Shown here: one piece after another, positions 47,697 to 61,948 of the stretch
Layout: each line of letters begins with the position of its first letter
How positions within the stretch are numbered: position 1 is the first letter of the stretch
Assembly: GCA_015501605.1 (NCBI GenBank)
Contig: JADNRZ010000010.1
Location: 1,364,001 to 1,428,000, forward strand
Origin: Panaeolus papilionaceus
Lineage: Eukaryota > Basidiomycota > Agaricomycetes > Agaricales
Reading direction: 5' to 3'
DNA: 64,000 nt
Notes under the pieces: generated by a model
Seen by the model: the letters and a program-made list of their open reading frames with translations, nothing else
Told to the model about the DNA's origin: nothing
The model's database searches: none
Program-made: the position numbers and the translations under genes

Positions 47697-48907
47697 TTAC
47701 GATTTCGAAGCCTAGGTTAGATATCAAAGGACTTTTCTTTCCATTGGTACCCTATCTTACACAAGGGTCATCTGTAATTGGGCGTATTTTCTAGTAATTT
47801 ATTTGCTTGAGGGTTAGTAAAGGTCGTCCTCTCTGTTTCTGAATCTCAGTGAAGAGTTCTTGACGGCTGAATCCATCAATGTGGGAAAATGATTCGGATA
47901 CCTCCCAGAGCGGTTGACCATAAACAAGTCCAAATCCTATCCTCCATCTCTGACGACATGATCAGTTCAAACATAACGCACCAACATCGCCTCCTTTAGT
48001 CTGAGCCTGGCCCATTGAAAAGTAAACACGTCTCCACGAATGCCCGCTGAAGCTTGAAGTTTTACTGGATCTCACAGCCATCCATAGTCGCCGCGTCAGG
48101 AGAGTACGATGTTAACACCATGTGCTAAATCTACAAGTTCAAGACTCGTTAAGTTAGCGAATGCATTTCCAAGGTGAGATTAGATTTCGGTATCGTGGTC
48201 AGACCCTTCATTCGGTACAGGTTTACCTTCGTTACACAACGAAGGGGAAAGATAAAACTCTCGGTCTCATCAACTGTGCAAGCATCGTGCTATATTTATC
48301 ACAATGACATTTTGCCCAATACTGGAAACACACCTCGAGGACCTCGTCTGAGATTGGCCCCCTGAATTTGCGTGCATAGGAATCAGACATTCATTAATTA
48401 CTCAGCCGAGCTTCTTCGAGACCCAATTTTAGGAGCAATTCTATGTATGGGCAATTTCAAGCCACCAGGTTTCCTAGAGTCGACGTTCCGTGGGATGAAG
48501 CTGGACTCTTGAGGTATTCAACTGACTGCTGGAGGTATTTTGAGAAACTCCGTTTGGCATTTTGACATACGGTGGGCGGTCTCTGCAACCTTTCGTCCTT
48601 ATGATACTGTTGGTATTTAACCCTACTGTCTAGGTTGCTTGTCTTCCTCATTCTCTCTAGGCGTTGGAGCGAAATATCAACCCATACAGTTGTTTTCGTG
48701 GGCTTTGTATGAAGTACATTCTTCGCCACTATCTGTTTATTGGGACAAAGCATCTATTTTAAGTGGCTGATTGACTTGCGCCTCTCTTCCTTGAAGTAAC
48801 TAACGAAACGACGTTGGGCGATGACGTTTGGCAGATCATTGATCGGCCAATCCTCAATTTATCATACTGTTTGACAAGAGGCTTATTCTTAGAAAATCGT
48901 GTTCTGC
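47697..48907. other. Intergenic between the secreted paralogs
   Basis: About 1.2 kb. A 98-codon minus-strand frame (48457-48753) has no features that support it. The last 100 bases hold promoter DNA similar to that of paralog 1. Confidence 0.45.
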
Positions 48908-48914
48908 TATAAAA
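48908..48914 (+). promoter_or_regulatory. TATA box of secreted paralog 2
   Basis: TATAAAA, 200 bases before ATG 49108, followed by a very T/C-rich leader. Confidence 0.6.
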
Positions 48915-49107
48915 CCACGAGCAAGAGGTGCTCCGTCCTTTATTTCAGTTTCTTCTTATTCTTCCCCCTTTCTTCCTTTTTTCACTTTTTTTTTGCTGGA
49001 GACCTGGTGTCCAGTCCTTTCGTTCTCTTTCCCTCCACTTCAAGTTCATTTCGAGTCCACAGCCTCATCGCAGAGCGACCGCATTCCTTTTAGCCTACCT
49101 AACTCTA

Positions 49108-50449
49108 ATGGCGAAGTTCTCATATACTATCTTTAATTCCCTCCTCGCAGTCTGCCTTTGGCAGCAGGCAGTTGCTGGTGAGTCACCCTGAACCTCCGGC
49201 ACATTCGCGACGATTGAAGGATCACGATATTACTCTAACAGCCCCTATCGCTCAACCTGAGCCTGTCCTTGGAATCAGACAACTTCAACAACGCGACCTC
49301 ACAAGCATACTTCAAAACATAGAGTGCTCTTCTTCTGCGGATGCCATCGTCTCCGGGTTGACTTCTGCCCTTGGGGTTCTCAACAAGATCAATACGTAGG
49401 TCTTGAAGCCATTTCGATCCTTTCATAGATTAATTTATGTACGTTCTCCAGCACGGATACCACTATTACGAAAGATATCGCTAGTGTTAAAGGTTTCCTG
49501 ACCAAGGCAGAAACTATTGGCAAAGCTGTCGTTGGTGCTTGTAACAAGGCCAAGACAACAACAGCCTCAGCCGCAGCAGCTAGCGCCGTCCGTGAGTATG
49601 CACGCTCAAGATACTGGGGATTTTAACTGACAGAAATTCAGAAAAGGGTGCTTCCTCTGCTCAAAAGTCCTCGGGTGGGAGCAGTGGTGGGAGTAAGTAC
49701 CCCAATTTTCAATTGTAAATGATACCATAAACTTAGATGGGACACAAGGCAAAGGAGGATCATCTGGAAGCAAGAACAATTCGGCCACTAGCTCAGATGC
49801 AGCCGGGGCAACCCCTGCACCTACCTCTTCGGATAGTGCGGATGCTTCACAACAAACGGATCCAGCAGCAACCACCACAGATAGTGCAGATAGCTCCCAA
49901 GCGACCGATCCTTCGGCTACGACTACAGACAGCGCAGATGGGGCTGTCCAAACTGGCGGAGATGGTGATGGCAATCCCAGCGCGACAGACTCTGCAAACT
50001 CGGCAGCACAGACATCCGACGGAACCGATGCTGACAACGCAGCAGCCACCGATACAACCTCTGCGGATGTACCAGCAGCTACTGATTCAGGATCGGATCC
50101 TACAAGCACTGATACTGCTGATGCAGCCACCACCACTGACCCAGCAGACGACTCTTCTGCAGACCCCACATCGGATACGGATGTCACTGATCCAAACGCC
50201 ACTGCAGATTCTATTGCCGACGGGTCTGACGATGGCGATGCCAGTTCGAGCGACGATCCTGTTGATCCATCCGTCGATTCCACTGACCCTGCTGACAACT
50301 CCGATGACTCGAGTGATGATTCAGACCCTTCCCTCGACGACGGTGGTGATGATACAAACTTCGGAGGAGATGATGGAGGGGATGATGGTGGTGATGATGA
50401 CGACGACTTTGGTGGCGACGATGACTTCGGAGGGGATGACGACTTCTAG
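49108..50449 (+). CDS. Secreted D/S/T-rich repetitive protein, paralog 2
   Basis: Tandem paralog of the gene at 45566. Five exons (49108-49177, 49242-49395, 49452-49591, 49642-49692, 49737-50449) give 375 residues. Exons 1 and 2 are exactly the same length as in paralog 1 (70 and 154 nt), exon 4 is 51 versus 48 nt, and intron phases agree. Signal peptide MAKFSYTIFNSLLAVCLWQQ. The N-terminal domain keeps both cysteines (LQNIECSSSADAIVSGLTSA and IGKAVVGAC). The PAKTT block is missing, the Gly/Ser/Lys linker is short, and the Ser/Thr/Asp region is less repetitive. The acidic aromatic tail is even more extreme (DDDDDFGGDDDFGGDDDF). Function is unknown. Conservation of both ends with free variation in between suggests that the N-terminal domain and the acidic tail are the functional parts. 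Confidence 0.82.
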
Positions 50450-51375
50450 CCATATATCATAAGGTCTTTGGGTCATTTCTTGAGGATTACGGGGTAGTAC
50501 ATTGTTTTCTACGTTCTCTAGGGCTAATCGATGATCATTTGAGCTATCCCAATCATAAATTAATACTTATCATACTACCACCCGCATGATATCAAATTTG
50601 GCAGCTACTTACAATTGGAGAGACTTTTTCTGTAGGAAAAAGGATTAACTTAAGGATACTCACCCCGGAGATATATTACAGCCTTTGACATGCGTTGCTC
50701 ATACCTGGCAAAGTTCGCCGGCGCTTATGTAGGTAACGCGTGACCAACGGAAAGTTCAACCGCCTCACCCAAAAGGAACCTTGCGATTTTACTCATACAT
50801 ACCCGCAGAGCTCAGAGGCAAAGTCAAGATTTATATTTAGCAACTGTACCAGAGCTGGGGGAAAGGTAGTGCAATGAGACTTCAAACGTAGAAAGCGACT
50901 GAATCTGAGTCACTGTGACAGTGGGCAATGCGGTTTAAGATCCAAGGCTATGGGCAAAGGGGTGCGCTTGCAGTGTATACCTTTATTGGTGGAGACATTC
51001 CCATACTCACACAGGAGAAAGAAGCAATTTCTGGTTCGGATTATCAGTCCCTCAGTAGGACAGGCGCCTTTTATGATGAGCATCGCCAAGGCTGTTTGCC
51101 TCATCGGTATGCTCCAATGCGCCACCAACTTATGTGTATCATGCAAGAAGATTATGTAAGAGGGTGCATATATATATAGCAATACAGTGGGACAACAATA
51201 ATAAGCGGAAAAATAGTAATAGACTGGAAGACTGATGGCTACACATTGAATATGAAGGGATCCTTTCAAGCCACGTTACAGACCACTATGCATTGATAAG
51301 CGAGTCATCTAGGATCCAGGGCTGGTATTTTATATTATTAAATATGTTTTCCGTGACCAAAAGAATGAGGAATGC
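50450..51375. other. Intergenic, convergent
   Basis: No gene supported. 3' flanks of paralog 2 and of peroxidase 1. Short AT repeats (TATATATATAG near 51170) only. Confidence 0.5.
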
Positions 51376-53052
<1,677 letters not shown>

Positions 53053-54192
53053 TGAGTAAGACTGCTGGTTATTGAGCTCGATAGATAGAACCGGAGGATT
53101 CTGAGGTTCAAGCAAAGAAAGGGTCTCCCTTTTATACGTTCTCAAAGTGACTGATGCAGTCAGAAAAAACTACGAGACATGTTGTGAGCTTGCTCGAACA
53201 AAGTTTTTTTACTCAATACTGACATACTGCCCACACGATGATCCTCGATAGTATAAGAGAATACCATTTACTCGGAAATACTCACAGGATGCGTGTCTAA
53301 CTATGAGAAGTAAAGCCAAGTGTCCATCCCTCTATTGATTTTGTAAACATAATGAAGATGAGGCATTTGAACAACTCGAAGGAAGCTTCGCAGACGTTGA
53401 AACTATTGAGTTGCACGAATTTCTCACAGTGAAGAGAGTAATGGCCTATACAAAAGGTTCGAATGCTGACTTGTCCAAAAATATGTCGTGTGGTTCAAGC
53501 CTTGATTGGGGCGATGTTCGATGCCTTCGATTTGATCATTTTCTTTGAAAACTCTTCGAATCTTCTGTCGGTGAGATATAATACTATACCTTCGTGTGCT
53601 ATCCCATTCCAGATCGGAGTATTCTGGAACTTCATCCTGTTAAAAAACCAGCAGCTCAGGATCACACACTTCGCAAGTGTGTAATAATACATGTCCTCGC
53701 GTGGCTCGCACAGCCACGTAGGGTGTTGCATCTCAAAGGGATTCCTATTTTGGGTCCATAAAACAGCTTTCGATCTTTCAGCATCCAATAAAGCCAGCGA
53801 GAGTAGGCTCTCACAGGCAAACTATTCTGGCACTCAGGAAGCTGCTCATTCGGTCATAGCCGAAGGACAGGGATTCGTACAATCAACTCTGTTCACTTCT
53901 TGGGTACCAGGGTGCGCGCCACCGTGACTGTCGCTGTGCATGATATGAACCCAGACATTCGTGCTCGGTATCTACTTATCCATGCAATTGCCGTTCACGT
54001 CACGAACACAGGAAGCTCGCTTTCTTTCGGGAACTAAGACAACATTTACCCCGGACACCAACTTGATCGCATTCCATCTATGTATGTACCTACTCGACCC
54101 GTACACAAGCCTCGTAGCATCTCGAAGTACACAGAATATCCCAAATGGTCTCGTACATCCCCAATGAGGGTCACCTTCCGCCCCATATTTCC
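53053..54192. other. Promoter of peroxidase 1 and intergenic
   Basis: A minus-strand TATA box (TATAAA at 53136-53131) lies about 80 bases upstream of the peroxidase 1 ATG. Beyond it I see no gene. An imperfect palindrome CACACTTCGCAAGTGTG lies near 53670. Confidence 0.5.
53131..53136 (-). promoter_or_regulatory. TATA box of peroxidase 1
   Basis: Minus-strand ACGTATAAAAG. The same CGTATAAA block precedes peroxidase 2. Confidence 0.65.
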
Positions 54193-54537
54193 TCAGTCAA
54201 AACCAATAAGTTTCAAGCGCAGTGGCTCCCTTCTGTCGAAATCCACAGCCTGTTCGCGCTTGTCCAGGGCCCCTTCTTTGGTCGAAGAATAATGACGACA
54301 AAGAAATGTAGTCAACAGCTTCTCCACGAATTTCAAGCCTTTCGGCTCCCGTCTATCGAGTCCTCCCACCGAGAACATGTTATCGAATGAGCGTGCACCG
54401 TGAGTGGTTGCAGCGGGGTCACCAGCAGATGCAATGAAGCTATGGCTGAGGGCTGCACCGTTGCAGATCTCGACTTGGGTGAACGCAAGGAGGAGGAACA
54501 CGAATGGGAAGAATGATTTGGGTGCTGATGGTAACAT
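54193..54537 (-). CDS. Small secreted precursor with repeated dibasic sites
   Basis: A single-exon frame of 114 codons from ATG 54537. The signal peptide is clear (SFFPFVFLLLAFTQVEICNG). The mature part has three dibasic sites of the same style, each followed by an acidic start: DRR-EPKGLKFVEKLL, DKR-EQAVDF and DRR-EPLRLKLIGFD. This is what Kex2-processed repeat precursors look like: cleavage would release short peptides beginning EP or EQ. One Cys is present. A similar site (VRR-EPFFQQLGS) occurs in another small secreted protein at 60372. There is no homology I can name, and a protein-coding role rests on the signal peptide and the repeated sites. Confidence 0.55.
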   Translation of the reverse strand: MLPSAPKSFFPFVFLLLAFTQVEICNGAALSHSFIASAGDPAATTHGARSFDNMFSVGGLDRREPKGLKFVEKLLTTFLCRHYSSTKEGALDKREQAVDFDRREPLRLKLIGFD

Positions 54538-56394
54538 GGTGATAATCAAATAATTCGCTTTGAATGTTGTTCGAATGTGCGAGTTGAGGAAGATGTCTTT
54601 TTGCCAAGTGAAAGGGTGTGAGACGAATGGATATACTAGGGGGAATAGATGAAGTTCAAAGGTTCAAGGTAGATGCGCTAACAGTCCAGCTGTAAGTGAT
54701 GAAACACGATTCACTACTCAGGTTGAATTTATACCCCCACTCGAGCGGCTTGTGATGCTCAACTCTCACCGAGTCATGATTCATGGCATGAGGATGCACT
54801 TAAACATGCTCCGAACTTGCGGTTTTCTCTCATTTACGAGCATACACCGTCCCTAGACCGGCTGTTAGATTTTCGTTCACGTTCGTATATGGGTTTTGAT
54901 CTTTCGTGCTGTTACATTTGTTATCCAACATAACCACAGCCAAAAATACTGATGGAACTGTGAATAAAAATTATTGATGCACCGGGTCCACCACCAGTCC
55001 CGAGATCAAAACTCGATTTGTTGAGCTACGAGCTTTCAGTGACATATCGTGGTCGAATTATTTTATAAAATGACCTTCAGGTAACCGTCAAACTTTCTCT
55101 TCATCCCGACTCGGGATTGTCCTGCTCCCAAAAATACAACACTTCCATGAAACTACAACGCTTCGACCCGGGATCTTTATGGTTCTAAGGTCTCAAGATC
55201 TCACGTTTAACCCATGAAATATAACCAGATGGACTCCGAGGGAGAGCCCTGAGATATTCAGACATGAACCTGGCAAAGCGGACCGTCGCTGCGCGCGGCA
55301 TTCACCGAGGCGTTTCATCCTTTAAAGCTTAAGTTTGGATGGTCTCAGTGCTCTGAATACAACATACATTTTTTATTTTTTAAACAAACAACATGTAAGT
55401 ACATAGGACAATGAACTTGAGCGCTTCGCAAGAGAGTGAACTCATGGAAAATGCCGAAGGTTGGATATCACATGGCAGAAGATGCACGAAAGCTTGGCAA
55501 CTGTTCGAGGTCTGCAGGGGACAGAACCCGAAGCCTCTAAAGGCCTCGGAAATGTGAGCATATCGCCATTCCGTCATTGTCACGTGGGGAAGACACACCT
55601 AAAGTACAGCCACCACGCAAATGTAGGCTCTCTGTCAAGGAACGTCGATCCATATTCAGTTTCAGAGCTGATCTCGATTGCGAGAATTCCACTTTCCCTT
55701 CTGCCTCAATGATGAAGCTGTGGTGTTAGCCGCATTCTGAATCCTCGTCTTATGAGTTACAATCAGCATTGTGAACGCGAAGTTTGTTTGGCATAGTGCA
55801 TCCCTCGAATTTCGATACCCGGACAAGGGCTACTGCATTATATATTATACCTCAGACGACAATGACGTCTCAGCTGTAGGCATACTGTACACAATATAGT
55901 GGCGTGATTTATGAATATACATGAGATACTATGAGGGTCTATTTCTACGCACCGAACTTCCCGCTGATGTCGGCGCTTATATGCGGAAGAGGGCGTTCAT
56001 CGTCAAGATCTGAACAATTTCGAAGGACTAGTAATCAATCAAGATCATTCTATTTTGTACTTGACTGATAGTTACTGAGATTCATGCTTGGAGATTATTT
56101 CAACAACGCACGAATGGTTTAACAGACGATTCAAGCACATATATTTAAAAATACAGCAAAACGGCCAGTAATAAGACAAAATGCCTATTAAACAGTGTAC
56201 CACGAGACTGGATTGTGCGCCACACACATTGGGTATGAGTCAAATCTATGTATGTATCTAAGCCACTACCCCCTCCTCTATGATTGGTCCCGAGATAAAG
56301 TCCATTCAATCATCTAAGAGCCGGGACTGCAAATTGATTGAGTAATGAGTTAGGAATTTGTATGTTTGGAGAGGCAGGGTGGACTTACACAGGG
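54538..56394. other. Intergenic with a diverged copy of peroxidase-2 upstream DNA
   Basis: No gene supported. At about 55580-55700 the sequence resembles 58610-58730 (both share ACAGCCACC, GTCGATCCATATTCAGTT against GTTGATCCACATTCAGTT, and CTTCTGC), a trace of the duplication that made the two peroxidases. Confidence 0.45.
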
Positions 56395-58013
<1,619 letters not shown>

Positions 58014-60371
58014 TGTAATAGAGCTGTTGTGCTGGATGCTTCTAGTTGAGCTGAGCTGAAGAGATAGAACCTGTGGATCCTGAGGTTCACTGTTGCACAA
58101 AGCAGAGTCTTTATACGTTTTCTTGACGCCCTGTGCAGCTGAATGCACACACGACGTGTTCTCAAAACTTGCAATCACATATCCTTCTTCGCTGATCATT
58201 CGAGGCGAAGTACCCCACACATCCACAAATCTACTATTTCGACGCACACCAACAACCCAACCACTTGGTATACTCGCAGCAGGCGTGTATCCAACGAAGC
58301 GAGTTCTGTACCTCTCGCACAACAGAAACTGTCATAAACTCAAAGACACGACATTTCGACAGCTTCGAGCATTCTTCGAATTGTATTCAATTGTAACACT
58401 GCTGCGTTGTGCTCTGCGTATGTCCCCACACCAGGGTGAATGCTGGCCCCAAATACAGCACTCCGTTGTCCTCGATCTAAAAATACCCTGCGTTTGATGA
58501 CACACGACCACTTCGATCGAGAAGGTGTAGAAACGGATCTCACGTTGAATGTATAGCTCGAGGAAGGACTGTGAGATCGTATATGCAAAATGTTAATCCC
58601 TCGTCATCTTGTCATGTCGCGTGTGGGGGATTTCAGACCATAGACACAGCCACCGTGTATTTGAGTCTCCCCGCGTCGAGGAAAGTTGATCCACATTCAG
58701 TTATTGAACAAATCGAGATATGGAGGACACTTCTGCTTCTTCCTTTAAGTTGTGGAGTTAAGCGGTTTTATAGAGTTCGTGTCGCTTGGGTTCAGAGCGT
58801 GGACCTACAGAGTACAAGTTGGTATAAAGGTCATTAGTCACTGTTGGAATGTTCTCGGAGCTTGGGAAAGATATTCAATACGCAACACAGACTGGGGCCG
58901 GGGTACATGCAATATATCAGTAGAATACACGACTTACTTGGATGACGGCCATGACCTGCGATGCAGTCCTGGCATTGTACGAGGCCCTTTTGAGTCGGTT
59001 TCCGGATCAATTTTTTTGATACATATTACCGGTGAAGATTAGATTAGATAGGATTAATCAGAAGGTTCGAAGCACATTTGAAGCCGTTTTTCGATTCAAT
59101 CGAGTATCGAACATCAAACAAAACATAATGCGATTCCTATCGATGAGCAGTAATCCTCATAAATCACACCGTTTAGTTCATATGAAAGAATATATATATA
59201 TACATACTTGTATATCAATACTTGTGTTTGACGCTCAAAAATGAATTCATTACAACCGCCACCAATGACCATTTCCTGCTACCTTTCCCATCGAGTTGGC
59301 AACAAAGAAAGGCTCCTGTTGAAAGAATGAGTATCAGGGTTAGGAATTGTACTGACCTTTTACGCTATGCACCAGGAAATTGCCATTGAGAGTAGGAAAG
59401 CGAAGATAACCTTTTATCAGAGTGACGCTGTTTTCATTGAAGATCAGGTGGCCTTGCCAATTTTGCAGAAATTGAAAATAAAATTGACTCAAGTATAACA
59501 TCAATTACGGAAAATTATACTACACCCTCTACCAAAAGGATATATATGGTGAGCTGGTGTTGTCAAAGCCATTGGCAAGCAAAGACTACAATAGAGAAAA
59601 CGAAGCACGAGCACGAGTCCAGAGAGGGATCAAAAGCAGAACCATACAATGGGAAGAGTCAGACTACACAGTTGACCTTTTCCCTACCCTTACTTATGAC
59701 AATTACACAACCCCATCGAAATAACAATCCCGCGCCCAGATGACAATCGTCATCATCTAACCACTAGAAGATGCTCAACTAGAATCGATTAGCTTACCCC
59801 ATTTCGGAAACGCAGACGTATATGTGTGCACACAGCGCCACCCGCTTGCTCAACTTGACCAAACTATCAGGTATACATGGCTCGAAATCAAACCTGGCCA
59901 CAGCTTAAGACGAAGTTACCTGACACCTGTGACTTGCACACCGGCTTGGGCAACTTTTGGGCAACCTATTTCCCTTATGTACGCGTGGACAGCTAATCTC
60001 CCTCAGCGAGTTCATCCCCATCAAAGCCCTGGGCTGATTAACCACAACTGAAATAGAATCAGTGGATTTTAAGCGCCGACTCACAACATCCGCACACATA
60101 TGAGTCTAACTCAGTCATGATACCCCTCATAATCCTGCATGGCCCAAATTAAGCGTAACAGGCACCCATTCAAAAAAAATTATATGTACAGAATGACAAC
60201 AAACTATCATCAGTATTTACATCACCGTTATACATAATATCCATGTTATCACCACACTCTCCAACTCCCACAGCACATCAAAACGCCAACACCACCCAAC
60301 TATTGTAAGGAGAAATCAGCCATAGTTTCGCCGTTCCTCTTCTCCTTCTCCCAAAATTGTCCCTCCAAAAA
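58014..60371. other. Peroxidase 2 promoter and gene-poor DNA
   Basis: Minus-strand TATA box at 58115-58110. Nothing further is supported: frames are under 160 codons, out of phase with each other, and no repeat was recognised besides the segment shared with 55.6 kb. Confidence 0.45.
58110..58115 (-). promoter_or_regulatory. TATA box of peroxidase 2
   Basis: Minus-strand ACGTATAAAGA about 100 bases before ATG 58013. Confidence 0.65.
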
Positions 60372-60617
60372 TCACGCATTCAAACCACCACCACGCAAAA
60401 TCGACCCCAATTGTTGGAAAAACGGTTCGCGCCTGACGAGCCCCTCGATAGGCGACGATGCCACTAGGGCGTGATCTTGACGGGGAACAATGGCGGTGTA
60501 TGTGCCATCTGCATTTACATCGCACTGGATGACTACAACAGGGACGCAGAGCGCGAGTTGTAAGAATGTGAGTAGGACGAGAAGAACTGTGAGGTGGGTG
60601 TATGTTGGGCCGGCCAT
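60372..60617 (-). CDS. Small secreted protein with C-terminal dibasic-released peptide
   Basis: A single-exon frame of 81 codons from ATG 60617. The signal peptide is strong (THLTVLLVLLTFLQLALC), followed by VPVVVIQCDVNADGTYTAIV, and then a dibasic site LVRR before EPFFQQLGSILRGGGLNA at the very end. The C-terminal 18 residues could be a released amphipathic peptide. The RREP junction is the same as in the precursor at 54193, although the rest differs. No homology is recognised. A function in signalling or microbial interaction would be a guess. Confidence 0.5.
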   Translation of the reverse strand: MAGPTYTHLTVLLVLLTFLQLALCVPVVVIQCDVNADGTYTAIVPRQDHALVASSPIEGLVRREPFFQQLGSILRGGGLNA

Positions 60618-61948
60618 AATTTATCGTTTGTGCTATTCGAAGGGTGTGTAAGGGGTTTTGTTGAGAGCCAAACTTTGACTTTGAGGCCTGAGATGCGATT
60701 TGAGTTCGATAGGGAAATATAAAGCAAGTATGAGAGTTTTGATACCCGCTAGTAGAGTAACTTCGATTGCAATGTTGCATTTTCAAGCATTTGTCCTAAG
60801 GGTTTTATACTTCCAGCACACCCTCCGCAGGCCACCTTGGGATACCTATCTCGCATCTTGTCCAACCGGTAGCCCAACTCTGCAACACGGCGTTGGCAAA
60901 AGACTTTGATACACAATAACGAGGACCACAATCAAACACTTGGAGTTTGACTCCTTCGATGCTTCACTGACACACCATGATGGGCGTAACTTAGAGATGG
61001 CATTGATAATTATCTCTGAGTATCTCATGCACTTCTTTCAGGCTTCCTTCCCACAATTGTTTTTGAATGTTGCCACCCAGCCCATCCCTGGTTGCGAGCG
61101 TTTAAAGGAGCGTGGGAATTGCTAGGTTTAACGCAGCCCACTCGAAGCACGCCTTGCAACGGCGACATGATGTAACCCGGAAAGCTGGTCCGAGTCGACT
61201 TGATAAGGTTGCGAAGGGAACTTACGGGTCAGTATAATCAAGTTACATACGAGTGCGTCCCTCTGGTATTACTCCAGTTACTTCCAGTGCTCCGGCACCC
61301 ATTAAACATATATACGTTCGTGGGGAGCGTTGTAGAGCGCCGTTAACGCTTAGAAGTTAACCGCCAATGGCTGGCGAAACACGAATTCCGTTCGATACCA
61401 AATCGAACCTGAAGCTTGAAGCTCGAAGTTGCAGTCCCGGCGCAGCAAGATAAGATCGGTGAAATGTTCGGACTGAGATAATTCCAGAACCTTGTGTTTC
61501 GTAAGGTATTATCCACAATAGAGCGGTATCACCATTATCACAGACAACTGCTGAGGTAGGGCCTGAGATTCGGGTTCAACTGAAGTGAGTTCCAGAAAGG
61601 GTCACCTGTATACAAGAGAAGAATGGCATCCTTACCTATGGGCTATGGGTCGGTGCAACATTACGTATACTTCTCTATCATATACTTTTCAGTATCTGTA
61701 TATTCTGCTCGAACTCATCCCCATCGGCTAAAATCCCTCGGCTCGATACCACATTTCACAAGTAGATATTTTACCTTGAACGTTAGGCGCCCACGCATGT
61801 ACCCACACCCAACTGTTCAATCCAATTCAATGTCAAAACGGACCCCGTTCAAATTTCAAATTTTATAGAAAATCATGAGCATCGCAAAAAGCTCTTCATT
61901 AGTTTAGTATCCTCCTCTCCAACCCCGCACCACCCAACCCACCCTCAC
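60618..61948. other. Intergenic
   Basis: About 1.3 kb without a supported gene, RNA gene or repeat. It is the upstream flank of the small secreted gene and the 3' flank of MRE11. Confidence 0.5.
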
